Shown: positions 1-9,302 of the stretch, piece by piece
How positions within the stretch are numbered: the stretch's first letter is position 1
Layout: each line of letters starts with the position of its first letter
DNA from: Acidobacteriota bacterium
GTDB taxonomy: Bacteria; Acidobacteriota; Terriglobia; Terriglobales; Acidobacteriaceae
Length of the DNA: 37,950 nucleotides
Reading direction: 5' to 3'
NCBI GenBank assembly: GCA_021781795.1
Contig: JAJXWA010000023.1
Span: forward strand, 1-37,950
The notes under the pieces: model-generated
Told to the model about the DNA's origin: nothing
What the model saw: only the letters and a program-made list of their open reading frames with translations
The model's database searches: none
Position numbers and translations under genes: made by a program

Positions 1-259
<259 letters not shown>

Positions 260-260
<1 letters not shown>

Positions 261-1174
261 TGATCCTGCGCGAAGCGCTCCAGCACGCCGAGGAGCAACT
301 GCGCGCAGGCCCTCATCCCACCCGCGCGCGCCTCGACGCCGAAGCGCTGCTCCTCCACCTCACCGGCAAAGACCGCGCCTGGCTCCTCACCCACGCCGCC
401 GATGCCTTCGGCGGCTGCACCGCCACGCAATACGCCGCGCTCCTCCAGCGCCGCCTCCGCGGCGAGCCCATCCAATACATCACCGGCACGTGCGAATTCT
501 ACGGCTTGCCCTTCCACGTCACGCCCGCCGTCCTCATCCCCCGCCCCGAAACCGAACACCTCGTCGAAACCGCAATCCAGCTACGGATGGGTGCCCCCGG
601 TCTCGCCTCTGAGACCGGCGAAAGCGACGAACCCCGCCCCGCAGTATCACCGTTCGCAAGCCGCATATCTCCAGCTCAAATATTGGACATCGGCACCGGC
701 TCCGGCGTCCTCGCCATCGCGCTCGCGCACCACCTGCCCCAAGCCCGCGTCACCGCCATCGACCTCTCTCCGTCCGCACTCGCTCTCGCCGAAGAAAACG
801 CACAACGCAACGGAGTCACCATCCGCTTCCTCCAGGGCGATCTCCTCGCCCCCGTCGCCGGCGAATCCTTCGACCTCATCGTCTCCAATCCTCCCTACGT
901 CGCCAACGCCGACCTCCCCACGCTCGACCCCGAAGTCCGCGACTTCGAGCCCCACGCCGCGCTCTTCGCCGGCACCGATGGACTCGCCATCTACCGCCGC
1001 CTCATCCCCGCCGCCTTCGCCGCACTCACGCCCGGCGGCTGGCTCCTCCTTGAAATCGGCTACGGCCAGTCCGACTCCGTCATCGCCCTCTGCGCCGCCG
1101 CCGGCTTTCATCACATCGCCACCACGCCCGACCTCCAGGGCATTCCCCGCGTCGTCGCCGCCGCGCATCCCTGA
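260..1174 (+). CDS. prmC: Peptide chain release factor N5-glutamine methyltransferase, with an in-frame insertion
   Basis: PrmC methylates the glutamine of the GGQ motif in release factors using S-adenosylmethionine. The 304-residue protein has the N-terminal helical domain (about 1-90), the segment VLIPRPETEHLVE (91-103), the SAM-binding motif LDIGTGSG (142-149) and the diagnostic catalytic NPPY (210-213). The ATG overlaps the prfA stop, which fixes the start. Between LVETA (101-105) and the SAM motif there is an extra stretch of roughly 30 residues (about 107-139) not expected in PrmC. Its DNA (587-640) matches a repeat seen elsewhere in this window in non-coding DNA. The frame stays open and all motifs are present, so the enzyme is probably functional. 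Confidence 0.95.
587..640. repeat. GGTCTC...GAGACC hairpin repeat, copy inside prmC
   Basis: The core CCGGTCTCGCCTCTGAGACC forms a hairpin with arms CCGGTCTC and GAGACCGG. It is preceded by GGGTGCCC and followed by a GAAA...AACCCC tract. Copies with the same order of blocks occur at 12641-12700 and 14681-14740, and shorter relatives at 2471-2496 and 10034-10067. Only this copy lies inside a gene, adding codons to prmC without breaking the frame. The match was found by eye. Confidence 0.7.
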
Positions 1175-1300
1175 ACGGCCTCCAAAGAACCCTCATTCAA
1201 CCCAGCGAAAAAATCTCAAAAATCGCGCATTCGAGCGCGCTCCAAGCCCGTCTCCACATTCCCCATTCAATTAAACTTTCCCTTGAAAGGACCTTCCGCA

Positions 1301-2347
1301 ATGCCCGCATCCAAAGGTTACGCAGCACAAAGTGCCCAATCTCCCCTCGCACCGTTCGCCTTCTCCCGCCGCGAGCCCGGACCCACCGAAATCTCCATCG
1401 ACATCCTCTACTGCGGTGTCTGTCATTCCGATCTCCACATGGCGCGCAACGAATGGGGCAACGCCATCTACCCCATGGTCCCCGGCCATGAAATCGTCGG
1501 CCGCGTCACCGCCACCGGCAAGTCCGTCACCAAGTTCAAGGCCGGCGACACCGCCGCCGTCGGCGTCATCGTTGACTCCTGCCGCCAGTGCCCGCCCTGC
1601 AACAACGGCGAAGAGCACTTCTGCCACAAGGGCGCCACGCTCACCTATGCCGACAAGGATCGCGTCGATGGCTCCATCACCATGGGCGGCTACTCCAGTA
1701 ACTACGTCGTCGACGAGCGCTTCGCGCACACCGTCCCCGGCAACCTCAACCTCGCCGCCGTCGCGCCGTTGCTCTGCGCCGGCATCACCACCTACTCGCC
1801 GCTGCGCCACTGGAACGCCGGCCCCGGCAAGAAGGTCGGCATCATCGGCCTCGGCGGACTCGGCCACATGGCCCTCAAGTTCGCGCACAGCTTCGGCGCG
1901 CACGTCGTGCAGTTCACCACCAACGACCGCAAGCGCGAAGACGCCCTCCGCCTCGGCGCCAATGAAGTCGTCCTCAGCAAAGACCCCGCGCAGATGAAGG
2001 CCCACGCCGCCTCCTTCGACTTCATCCTCGACTGCGTCTCCGCCCCGCATGCCCTCGACGACTACCTGCCCCTGCTCAAGCAGGACGGCACCCTCACCCT
2101 CGTCGGCCTGCCCGAAAAGCCCCCCGCCTTCGCGCCCTTCAACCTCATCACCGGCCGCCGCTCCATCGCTGGCTCCATGATTGGCGGCATGGAAGAAACC
2201 CAGCAGATGCTCGACTACTGCGGCCACCACAACATCACCTCCGATGTCGAAGTCATCCCCATCCAGAAAATCAACGAAGCCTTTGAGCGCATGCTCAAGC
2301 AGGACGTGAAATACCGCTTCGTCATCGACATGAGCTCGCTCAAGTAA
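1301..2347 (+). CDS. Zinc-dependent alcohol dehydrogenase, cinnamyl-alcohol dehydrogenase-like
   Basis: This is a medium-chain, zinc-dependent NAD(P)H alcohol/aldehyde dehydrogenase of the CAD/YahK type, 348 residues and cytoplasmic. CGVCHSDLH holds the first catalytic zinc ligand, GHEIVGRV the second, and four cysteines in the CRQCPPCNNGEEHFC region bind the structural zinc. The Rossmann motif GLGGLGHMALKFA lies near residue 190. I chose the ATG at 1301 because GAAAGGA (1285-1291) sits at suitable distance; an in-frame TTG at 1283 overlaps that ribosome binding site. It lies 126 bases after prmC. The physiological substrate cannot be read from the sequence; family members reduce a range of aldehydes with NADPH. 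Confidence 0.9.
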   Translation: MPASKGYAAQSAQSPLAPFAFSRREPGPTEISIDILYCGVCHSDLHMARNEWGNAIYPMVPGHEIVGRVTATGKSVTKFKAGDTAAVGVIVDSCRQCPPCNNGEEHFCHKGATLTYADKDRVDGSITMGGYSSNYVVDERFAHTVPGNLNLAAVAPLLCAGITTYSPLRHWNAGPGKKVGIIGLGGLGHMALKFAHSFGAHVVQFTTNDRKREDALRLGANEVVLSKDPAQMKAHAASFDFILDCVSAPHALDDYLPLLKQDGTLTLVGLPEKPPAFAPFNLITGRRSIAGSMIGGMEETQQMLDYCGHHNITSDVEVIPIQKINEAFERMLKQDVKYRFVIDMSSLK

Positions 2348-2400
2348 GACGGGCAGCCGACCTGCTCCGTCTTTTCTCTACTAGCCACAGAAACGGGTGC

Positions 2401-2440
2401 CCCATTCATGTCGTCTGCGTGAGCAGATGACATGAATGGG
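2401..2440. repeat. Strong hairpin downstream of the alcohol dehydrogenase
   Basis: Perfect 12-base arms CCCATTCATGTC and GACATGAATGGG are extended by TCTGC/GCAGA around a small loop. It begins 54 bases after the dehydrogenase stop, preceded by GGGTGC, the same lead-in seen before other repeats here. There is no T-run, so it is either a repeat-derived hairpin or a non-canonical terminator. Confidence 0.7.
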
Positions 2441-2470
2441 AAACCACGATCGAACGCAACCTCCGCATAC

Positions 2471-2496
2471 CCCAGGTCTCGCCCCTGAAACCTGGG
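2471..2496. repeat. Short CCCAGGT...ACCTGGG hairpin, relative of the GGTCTC repeat
   Basis: Arms CCCAGGT and ACCTGGG enclose CTCGCCCCTGA, resembling the GGTCTC...GAGACC core of the other copies. With the 2401-2440 hairpin it fills the 315-base gap between the dehydrogenase and phosphoketolase. I see no clear sigma-70 promoter in the remaining bases before 2663. Confidence 0.55.
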
Positions 2497-2662
2497 CTTC
2501 TTTACCACCATTCCCCTCAGGCAACCCCATCCCGGTTCACGCGTCTAAAAAGAGTTCGGCGTAGTATGTTCCTGCATCGTCGGCGCACACTCTGCCGCGA
2601 GCGCGTTTTTCTGTCTTCTTTCCGTCCACCGTCACCCGCCCCAAACCGGAAGGAGCCTGCCC

Positions 2663-5110
2663 ATGTCCACCCTCGAAGTCGCTCCCCAATCAGCATTGCA
2701 AGCAATCAGCGCCTACGGCCCCGCGCGCGCCACCGTCCCCGGCCAACCCCTCTCTGCCGACGAGCTCCGCCGCATCGACGCCTACTGGCGCGCCTGCAAC
2801 TACCTCGCCCTCGGCATGATCTACCTGCGCGAAAATCCTCTGCTCCGCGAGCCGCTCCAGACCGAGCACATCAAAAACCGCCTTCTCGGCCACTGGGGCT
2901 CCAGTCCCGGCCTCGCCTTCCTCTACACCCACCTCAGCCGCGCCATCCGCGCCTACGATCTCGACATGATCTTCATGGCCGGTCCCGGCCACGGCGCGCC
3001 CGGCGTCCTCGCGCCCGCTTACCTCGAGGGCACTTACTCCGAGGTCTATCCCGAAAAGAGCCAGGACGAAGCCGGCATGCGCGAGTTCTTCCGCCAGTTC
3101 TCGTTCCCGGGCGGCATCGGCAGCCACTGCACGCCAGAGACACCCGGCTCCATCCACGAGGGCGGCGAGCTCGGCTACGTTCTCTCGCACGCCTGCGGCG
3201 CGGCCTTTGACAATCCCGAGCTCATCGTCGCCGCCGTCGTCGGCGATGGCGAGTCCGAAACCGGCCCGCTCGCCACCTCCTGGCACATCAACAAATTCCT
3301 CAATCCCATTCGCGACGGCGTCGTGCTGCCCATCCTCCATCTCAACGGCTACAAGATCAACAACCCCACGCTCCTCGCCCGCATCCCCCACGGCGAGCTC
3401 GAATCCCTCCTCCGCGGCTACGGCTGGACGCCCTGCTTTGTGGAAGGCTCCGATCCCGCTTCCATGCATCAGGCCATGGCCGCCACCGTCGACCGCTGCA
3501 TCCAGCAGATTCGCGACCACCGCCGCGACGCCCGCTCCAGCGCCACGCCCGCGCGTCCGCGCTGGCCCATGATCGTCCTGCGCTCACCCAAAGGCTGGAG
3601 CGCCCCCGCTGAAGTCCACGGCCACCGCCTCGAAGGCTTCTGGCGCGCCCATCAGGTCCCGCTCGCCGACGTCAAGAAGGACCCCGAACAGCTGCGCCTC
3701 CTCGAGCACTGGATGCGCTCCCTCCATCCCGAAGAGCTCTTCGACGCCAACGGCCGCCTCGCCGCCGATCTCCGCGAACTCGCGCCGCACGGCGCCCGCC
3801 GCATGAGCGCCAATCCCCACGCCAACGGCGGCATCCTCAAGAAGGCTCTGCGCATGCCCGACTTCCGCCGCTACGCCGTGCCCATCGAGCGCCCCGCCTC
3901 CGTCGAAGTCGAAAACATCCCGCCGCTCGGCAACTTCCTCCGCGACGTGATGAACCTCAACATGGACAACTTCCGCGTCTTCGGTCCCGACGAAACCACC
4001 TCCAACAAGCTCCAGGCCATCTACCAGGCCAGCAAGAAATTCTGGATCGCCGAGTCCTTCCCCGAAGACGCCGACGGCGGCGAGCTCGCCCCCGACGGCC
4101 GCGTCATGGAAATGCTTAGCGAGCACACCATGGAAGGCATGCTCGAGGGCTACCTGCTCACCGGCCGCCATGGCCTGCTGTCGTCCTACGAGGCCTTCAT
4201 CCACGTCATCGACTCCATGTTCAACCAGCACGCCAAGTGGCTCTCCATCTGCAACCACCTCACCTGGCGGCAAAAGGTCGCCTCGCTCAACCTCCTCATC
4301 ACCTCCACCGTCTGGCGTCAGGACCACAACGGCTTCACCCACCAGGACCCCGGATTCCTCGACGTCGTCCTCAACAAAAGCTCTGACGTCACCCGCATCT
4401 ATCTCCCGCCCGACGCCAACTGCCTGCTCTCCGTCGCCGACCACTGCCTGCGCAGCCAGAACTACATCAACGTCATCGTCAGCGACAAGCAGCTCCACCT
4501 CCAGTACCTCTCCATGGACGAGGCCATCAAGCACTGCACCAAAGGCATCGGCATCTGGGACTGGGCCAGTAACGACCAGGGTGGCGAACCCGACCTCGTC
4601 CTCGCCGCCGCCGGCGACATCCCCACGCAGGAAGCCCTCGCCGCCACCGCCCTGCTCCGCGCCGAGTTCCCCAGCCTCAAAATTCGCTTCATCAACGTCG
4701 TCGATCTCTTCCGCCTCCAGCCGCGCAAAGAGCACACCCACGGCCTCACGGACCGCGACTTCGACTCGCTCTTCACCCCCGACAAGCCCATCCTCTTCAA
4801 TTTCCACGGCTACCCGTGGCTCATCCATCGCCTCACCTACAGCCGCACCAACCGCGACCTCCACGTCCGCGGCTACAAGGAAAAAGGCAACATCAACACC
4901 CCGATGGAGCTGGCCATCAACAACCAGATCGATCGCTTCAGCCTCGCTATTGACGCTATCGATCGCGTCCCCATGCTCCAGCTCATCGGCGCCCACGCCA
5001 AGCAGCGCTTCCAGGATGCGCAAATCGCCTGCCGCGCCTACGCCTACGAAAACGGCATCGACGACCCCGCCGTCTCCGGCTGGCGCTGGCCCCAACCCAG
5101 CGACGCATAG
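2663..5110 (+). CDS. xfp: Xylulose-5-phosphate/fructose-6-phosphate phosphoketolase
   Basis: Phosphoketolase is a thiamine-diphosphate enzyme that cleaves xylulose-5-P (and often fructose-6-P) with phosphate to acetyl-phosphate plus glyceraldehyde-3-P or erythrose-4-P. At 815 residues it has the usual family length. Visible family blocks include [25 protein letters not shown], the TPP-binding region [17 protein letters not shown], the central PDFRRYAVP...[10 protein letters not shown] stretch and the C-terminal [12 protein letters not shown]. Start: ATG at 2663 with AGGAG at 2651-2655. Neighbours give no acetate kinase or phosphotransacetylase, so the fate of acetyl-phosphate is unclear. The gene is strongly biased to C-ending codons, which creates long shadow frames on both strands. 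Confidence 0.97.
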   Translation: MSTLEVAPQSALQAISAYGPARATVPGQPLSADELRRIDAYWRACNYLALGMIYLRENPLLREPLQTEHIKNRLLGHWGSSPGLAFLYTHLSRAIRAYDLDMIFMAGPGHGAPGVLAPAYLEGTYSEVYPEKSQDEAGMREFFRQFSFPGGIGSHCTPETPGSIHEGGELGYVLSHACGAAFDNPELIVAAVVGDGESETGPLATSWHINKFLNPIRDGVVLPILHLNGYKINNPTLLARIPHGELESLLRGYGWTPCFVEGSDPASMHQAMAATVDRCIQQIRDHRRDARSSATPARPRWPMIVLRSPKGWSAPAEVHGHRLEGFWRAHQVPLADVKKDPEQLRLLEHWMRSLHPEELFDANGRLAADLRELAPHGARRMSANPHANGGILKKALRMPDFRRYAVPIERPASVEVENIPPLGNFLRDVMNLNMDNFRVFGPDETTSNKLQAIYQASKKFWIAESFPEDADGGELAPDGRVMEMLSEHTMEGMLEGYLLTGRHGLLSSYEAFIHVIDSMFNQHAKWLSICNHLTWRQKVASLNLLITSTVWRQDHNGFTHQDPGFLDVVLNKSSDVTRIYLPPDANCLLSVADHCLRSQNYINVIVSDKQLHLQYLSMDEAIKHCTKGIGIWDWASNDQGGEPDLVLAAAGDIPTQEALAATALLRAEFPSLKIRFINVVDLFRLQPRKEHTHGLTDRDFDSLFTPDKPILFNFHGYPWLIHRLTYSRTNRDLHVRGYKEKGNINTPMELAINNQIDRFSLAIDAIDRVPMLQLIGAHAKQRFQDAQIACRAYAYENGIDDPAVSGWRWPQPSDA

Positions 5111-5234
5111 TTACCATTGCTATTACGGAGGCACACTCCTCTGAACCTCCACCGAAACGACGACGATTCAGCAGGGCACTGCAATGGCGGAACCGCCAGC
5201 ATCGTGTCAACCACGCAGCAGTGAAGGAATCGCT

Positions 5235-5897
5235 ATGATCTGCAGGAACGTGAGATCGCTCGCGATGTTCGCCTTGCTCGTCATTTCGGGTCGCGTGTAC
5301 AGTCAAAGCTCCCCAATGACCCCTGAGGAGTTTCTTAAGAAATCCGATATAGCGTTGGACAATGATTCGTTACTCCGGGCCCTGGACGATAACAGGGTTG
5401 GGATTGCTGCAAACGCAGCGACACTGTTGGCGGAGCGGGGGATTAAGGAAGCGGAACCTGCCATTGCCGCCCGGATGAAAGCGGCCCACGATAAGCAACT
5501 CGTACTTACGCTAGCGCAGAGTCTCAATCTCCTTGGATCCAGCGACGGCACGAAGCAGCTGGAGGCGTTCTGCTTAGGGAGCGAAGTGAACACCGCAGAA
5601 CGGCTGCGTGCTGCGTATGCGCTCGTGGACACAAGGAACTATAGCTGTTTGCCGATGATGCCTGAACTTTTGCTGTCGAGTCACCAAGATAATATGCAGG
5701 CCGCGCTCTTCTATCTGCTCAAAATCCCATCGCCTCAGAAGAATGCTCCGGCCACACTCGGCCCTGCTCTGCTTGTTGTCGCTACTAGCGATCCGGAGGA
5801 GAAGTTCCGTGCACTTGCCAGGACAATTATTAACCAAATTGGAGATCCTGCAACCAAGGATGCTCTCGTAAGATCCGCCTCGGCCCACCGGCATTAG
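5235..5897 (+). CDS. Exported HEAT-repeat-like protein of unknown function
   Basis: The product is about 220 residues. It begins with a signal peptide (MICRNVRSLAMFALLVISGRVYSQ), so it is probably periplasmic. The rest is rich in short alpha-helical alanine/leucine repeats (ALDDNRVGIAANAATLLAERGIKEA and similar), resembling HEAT or PBS-lyase-type scaffolds that bind partners rather than catalyse. I chose the ATG at 5235, preceded by GAAGGAAT, because it starts the signal peptide; an upstream in-frame ATG at 5184 would bury it. Base composition is visibly less GC-rich than phosphoketolase upstream, and codon use is less C-ending. No function can be assigned. Confidence 0.75.
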   Translation: MICRNVRSLAMFALLVISGRVYSQSSPMTPEEFLKKSDIALDNDSLLRALDDNRVGIAANAATLLAERGIKEAEPAIAARMKAAHDKQLVLTLAQSLNLLGSSDGTKQLEAFCLGSEVNTAERLRAAYALVDTRNYSCLPMMPELLLSSHQDNMQAALFYLLKIPSPQKNAPATLGPALLVVATSDPEEKFRALARTIINQIGDPATKDALVRSASAHRH

Positions 5898-5909
5898 TCG
5901 CCGCCTGCC

Positions 5910-5932
5910 CCGTCCAAGCTCCGCTTGGGCGG
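5910..5932. terminator. Hairpin between convergent genes
   Basis: Arms CCGTCCAAGC and GCTTGGGCGG pair with one G-T mismatch around TCC, 13 bases after the stop of the HEAT-like gene. It probably ends transcription of the plus-strand gene; no T-run is present. Confidence 0.5.
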
Positions 5933-5958
5933 GAAACCCCAATCGTCGCGGTGAATAG

Positions 5959-5980
5959 GCAGGCCAGCGCTGGCCACCTG
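5959..5980. terminator. GC-rich palindrome at the 3' end of the GH39 gene
   Basis: The perfect 14-base palindrome GGCCAGCGCTGGCC (5962-5975), extended by GGCA-like flanks, lies just beyond the minus-strand GH39 stop at 5988. It is likely the terminator hairpin of that gene, working together with the hairpin at 5910-5932. Confidence 0.5.
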
Positions 5981-5987
5981 CCCATCG

Positions 5988-7505
5988 TCAAGGAGCAGCT
6001 ACTTGGATGAGCGCAAGTCCGTTGACCGGCAGCGTCAACGCAAGCGTGCCATCCACAAGCGACGCTTGCTCCGGTGCAGGCAGCGCGGATGCCTGATTGA
6101 GCGCTCGAATCTGTGCCTGCGTAGGATAGACCGGACTGCCCATCGCGCGATAAACCGGCATCGGATTTCCATGTGCCTCATCGACGCGCTGAATGGCGAC
6201 TCGGGCCGTTGGCGGCACGCCCTTGAACTTGAGCCGCAAGGTCACGGGACTGCCCTGCGCGAGTTTGTCCATGTCGACGAGGTTCCAGGCTGCCACCACC
6301 AGGGATCCGTCTTGGCGCCGCGTCACGAGTACGTTGTCCGCCTCGTTCTGCAGGCGCACGGTGCCAAGTTCATGCAACAGGCTGAAGTCATAGAAGCTGG
6401 GCTTGTTGATTCTGCCCGGCGCGATGAGCCCGAAGCCCCCATCAAACGGCTCGCGCTTCACGCCGCCTTCCTCAAACACGTCGTCGAATGTCCACCAGGA
6501 CATCATGGTGACTGAGCCATCGCACTGGCTGATGTCCCTTGCCAGAGCCGGGCCCACATACCAGTTGTCACGCGCGTGCAGATCGCCATAGGAAGGCACA
6601 TTCCACTCTGTCCACATCAGGGGCAGGCTCGGAATGGCCGATGCGCGAATCTCTCCGTGCACCTTCTGCACCGCCCGGCACACGCGGTCACGCATGGGTA
6701 TGTCTTCGTTCGTGCCGAACATATCCGGCACCGAATCGTCGGCGTAGCCATGTGTGGAGACAAAGTCAATTGGCACATGCTCCTGGTTCACATGCTGCAG
6801 GAATGCGGGAATCCAGTGTGCAGCCGCCGTAGCCGGGCCGCCGACACGCAGTCGCGGACTCACGGACTTCAGCGCGCGCGCCGTGTGATCATACAGCTCG
6901 AAATATGTCTCCTGCTTGGGCTCGCCGGCCCAGAAATCAATGTTAGGCTCGTTCCACACCTCGAAGTACCACTGCGACACTTCGTCGATTCCATAGCGGT
7001 CCACGAGTTGCTGCGCAAAAGCCTGAATCAACGCATCCCACTTGGCATAGTCCTTGGGCGGCGCAACGTTCTGCTTGTACCAGAAGGGATGAAGGGCCTC
7101 GCGCGAGGCGAGCTTACGCGGCATAAAGCTGATCTCCACGAAGGGACGCACTCCGCGAGCCAGCAGGCCATCGTAAATCTGATCGACATAGGTGAAGTTG
7201 TAGACGGGGCTCCCTTTTTCATCCTCGTCGTAAACGCCTACTTCGTCGTGCAGGATGGCGTGAAAACGAACGTAGCGCATGCCCACGTTGTCATGTACCT
7301 CCTGCAAGTCCTTCAGGTAGTTCTCGCGCAGCGCCAGCACGGCACGGCCGGAGCCGAACATCTCCTCCCAGAAATGGGGGAATGGATGCACCGGTGCGGC
7401 GGCGTCAATCGTGATGGTCGCGGGAACAGTCTGCGCGAAGATCGGGCATGCAAGTGCCACAAGTCCGAGGGCAATGCCAAACAACCTACGACGAAGTGAG
7501 TTCAT
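5988..7505 (-). CDS. Secreted glycoside hydrolase family 39 (beta-xylosidase-like)
   Basis: This is a retaining glycoside hydrolase of about 505 residues with an N-terminal signal peptide (MNSLRRRLFGIALGLVALACPIFAQ), so it acts in the periplasm or outside the cell. The GH39 signature is clear: the acid/base glutamate in FEVWNEPN (about residue 186), the nucleophile in LMWTEWN (about 300), and the barrel start VRFHAILHDEVGVY. The C-terminal beta-sandwich follows. I used the ATG at 7505 because it opens the signal peptide and has AGGAAA upstream; an in-frame ATG at 7553 adds a charged, non-signal segment. Family members are beta-xylosidases or alpha-L-iduronidases. The divergent sugar permease and the palindromic operator at 7567 suggest sugar-controlled expression. 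Confidence 0.9.
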   Translation of the reverse strand: MNSLRRRLFGIALGLVALACPIFAQTVPATITIDAAAPVHPFPHFWEEMFGSGRAVLALRENYLKDLQEVHDNVGMRYVRFHAILHDEVGVYDEDEKGSPVYNFTYVDQIYDGLLARGVRPFVEISFMPRKLASREALHPFWYKQNVAPPKDYAKWDALIQAFAQQLVDRYGIDEVSQWYFEVWNEPNIDFWAGEPKQETYFELYDHTARALKSVSPRLRVGGPATAAAHWIPAFLQHVNQEHVPIDFVSTHGYADDSVPDMFGTNEDIPMRDRVCRAVQKVHGEIRASAIPSLPLMWTEWNVPSYGDLHARDNWYVGPALARDISQCDGSVTMMSWWTFDDVFEEGGVKREPFDGGFGLIAPGRINKPSFYDFSLLHELGTVRLQNEADNVLVTRRQDGSLVVAAWNLVDMDKLAQGSPVTLRLKFKGVPPTARVAIQRVDEAHGNPMPVYRAMGSPVYPTQAQIRALNQASALPAPEQASLVDGTLALTLPVNGLALIQVAAP

Positions 7506-7566
7506 GATGATTTTCCTGCGTTCTCTTCCGATTCTGTATGACTCTGACCCCATACAGTTCCGTGTA

Positions 7567-7584
7567 TGCGCAATCGATTGCGCA
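7567..7584. promoter_or_regulatory. Perfect 18-bp LacI-type palindrome
   Basis: TGCGCAATCGATTGCGCA reads identically on both strands and has the central CG and AT-flanked core typical of LacI/GalR-family operators. It lies 62 bases upstream of the GH39 start and about 175 bases upstream of the permease unit, so it could control both. A CATACA...TGTATG inverted repeat (7551-7568) overlaps one side. The regulator itself is not in the window. Confidence 0.6.
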
Positions 7585-7759
7585 AGGGAAATATTTACCC
7601 AGCATCCTACTCTTCGTCAAGCCGGGTACTCCGTCCTGGCTCCGCTAGGGCGGGATGCATCCCTCCTCCCCATCACGCAGCATCACCCCCATCCTTGACA
7701 CCCCTCCCCGCGCGTCTTTATGGTGGCCCCAGTCCACACCACGCCCTGCAAGGACGCCG

Positions 7760-7864
7760 ATGAAGCTCACTCGCCACGCCGGAGCCATCCTCACCGACTC
7801 CCACTTCCTCATTCCGCTCGCCGTCTTCTGCGTCGGCCTCGCCCTGCTCATCACGCTGCGCTGA
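7760..7864 (+). CDS. 34-residue single-span membrane peptide
   Basis: The ORF encodes MKLTRHAGAILTDSHF followed by a hydrophobic helix of about 16-18 residues (LIPLAVFCVGLALLITL) and a terminal arginine, so it would be a tiny inner-membrane protein. The ATG follows AAGGACGCC. Its TGA (7862-7864) overlaps the GAGG that serves the next start at 7874, suggesting translational coupling to the permease. It could be a small accessory subunit of the transporter or a leader peptide. No homologue is known to me; confidence that it is translated is moderate. Confidence 0.45.
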   Translation: MKLTRHAGAILTDSHFLIPLAVFCVGLALLITLR

Positions 7865-7873
7865 GGCCCCGCC

Positions 7874-9199
7874 TTGCCGCCCGCCGCCAGCCCTCAGCCA
7901 TCCAGCCCGCACCGGCCCCACCCCGCGCACCGCCTCGGCGTCCTCTGCGCACTCGCCGCCGGAGCATGGCTCGGCGCCGCCGAAGCCCCCACCAAGCTCG
8001 TCAACTCCGGCCTCTCGCCCTACGCCGTCTCCCTCTGCATGGTCGCCGGCGTCTTCCTCGCCCGCTGGACCATCCCCACCCTCGCCCAGGGCACGCGCCA
8101 GGTCTTCGCCGACCTCGCCCGCAACCGCCACCTCATCCCCATCGCCATCCTCGCCGGCATGCTCTGGGCCGTCGCCAACACCCTCACCGTCTTCGCCATC
8201 CGCGACGTCGGACTCGCCATCGCCTTCCCCATCTGGAACACCAACACCCTCATCGGCATCTTCTGGGGCCGCCTGCTCTTCGGCGAGCTCAAAGGCGCCA
8301 GCCCCCGCAACGTCGCCAAGGTCGTGCTCGGCGCCAGCGCCATCGTCGCCGCCGCCATCCTCCTCGGCTTCTCCACCCTCCACGGCAGCGGCCCCCACGC
8401 CACCCGCGCCGCTTCCGGCATCTTCGCCGCCCTCGGCGCCAGCCTCCTCTGGGGAACCATGTATGTCCCCTATCGCAAGGCCTACCTCAGCGGCATGAAC
8501 CCGCTCTCCTTTGTCACCATCTTCACCATCGGCGAACTCGCCACCGTCCTCCTCCTCGCCCTCACACTCGACCCCGCGGGCGCCGCCGCCGTCCTCCACT
8601 CGCCCCGCGTCCGACCCATGTTGTTTTGGTTGTTCTTGGGCGGCTTCGTCTGGGTCATCGGCGACATCTTCCAGCAGTACGCCACCAAATACCTCGGCAT
8701 CGGCCGCGCCATCCCCCTTTCCAACACCAACCAGCTCTGGGGACTCGCCTGGGGCGCGCTCGTCTTCGGCGAACTCGCCCACGCCGACCTGCTCCATCGC
8801 ACCTACGTCGTCGCCGGCTCCGTCGTCATGATCCTCGGCGCGCTCGCCGTCTCCACCGCCATCGCCACCGAGCGCGAACACGCCTCCACCCACGCCGCGC
8901 TCCACCGCGAGTGCGACCGCTACAGCCTCGACCGCGACCTGGTCCTCGCCGCCTATCTCGGCGTCCCGCCCACCTCCAGCACCGCCGCCAACTCGACCCG
9001 CGCCAAATCCAGTTCCCGTTCCTGGTGGGACCTCCTCATCGTCGCCACCGCCCTCGCCGTCTTCATCGGTCTTGGCCTTGAGGCCCGCATCCCCAGCCTG
9101 CCCCTCAGCCTCCACTGGACCGCCGCCCTCACCACCCTCCTCGTCCTCACCGCCGCCACCGCCGCCTACCGCCTCTGGTCCCAAACGCGCTTCGAATAA
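7874..9199 (+). CDS. GRP/DMT-type sugar permease
   Basis: The product is a polytopic inner-membrane protein of about 441 residues with about ten hydrophobic segments arranged as two half-repeats, as in the drug/metabolite superfamily. Loop motifs such as AIAFPIWNTNTLIGIFWGRLLFGE in the first half are mirrored by AIPLSNTNQLWGLAWGALVFGE in the second, typical of glucose/rhamnose uptake (GRP) permeases. A hydrophilic stretch (about 335-385) precedes the last two hydrophobic segments, longer than usual for the family. The start is taken as TTG at 7874 with GAGG at 7863-7866; no better ATG precedes the first membrane segment. The divergent GH39 enzyme suggests import of the sugar released, which is an inference. 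Confidence 0.75.
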   Translation: MPPAASPQPSSPHRPHPAHRLGVLCALAAGAWLGAAEAPTKLVNSGLSPYAVSLCMVAGVFLARWTIPTLAQGTRQVFADLARNRHLIPIAILAGMLWAVANTLTVFAIRDVGLAIAFPIWNTNTLIGIFWGRLLFGELKGASPRNVAKVVLGASAIVAAAILLGFSTLHGSGPHATRAASGIFAALGASLLWGTMYVPYRKAYLSGMNPLSFVTIFTIGELATVLLLALTLDPAGAAAVLHSPRVRPMLFWLFLGGFVWVIGDIFQQYATKYLGIGRAIPLSNTNQLWGLAWGALVFGELAHADLLHRTYVVAGSVVMILGALAVSTAIATEREHASTHAALHRECDRYSLDRDLVLAAYLGVPPTSSTAANSTRAKSSSRSWWDLLIVATALAVFIGLGLEARIPSLPLSLHWTAALTTLLVLTAATAAYRLWSQTRFE

Positions 9200-9302
9200 G
9201 GAAGCGTTCCAGCCACCACCATGGGTGATACATTCATTGCATCCGTTTGGCGCGATAGCAAAGGGCCATTGCGAATCAGCATTCTGGCATCGGAGCCTTT
9301 CC

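Noticed and set aside
402..1274. Long open frame overlapping prmC in another frame
   Set aside because: Its product is Ser/Pro/Arg low-complexity, the signature of a shifted frame over a C-ending-codon gene; prmC motifs lie in the real frame.
3584..5095. Long minus-strand frame opposite phosphoketolase
   Set aside because: It is a shadow of the C-rich wobble in xfp; the product is Val/Glu/Gly-rich without domains or a ribosome binding site.
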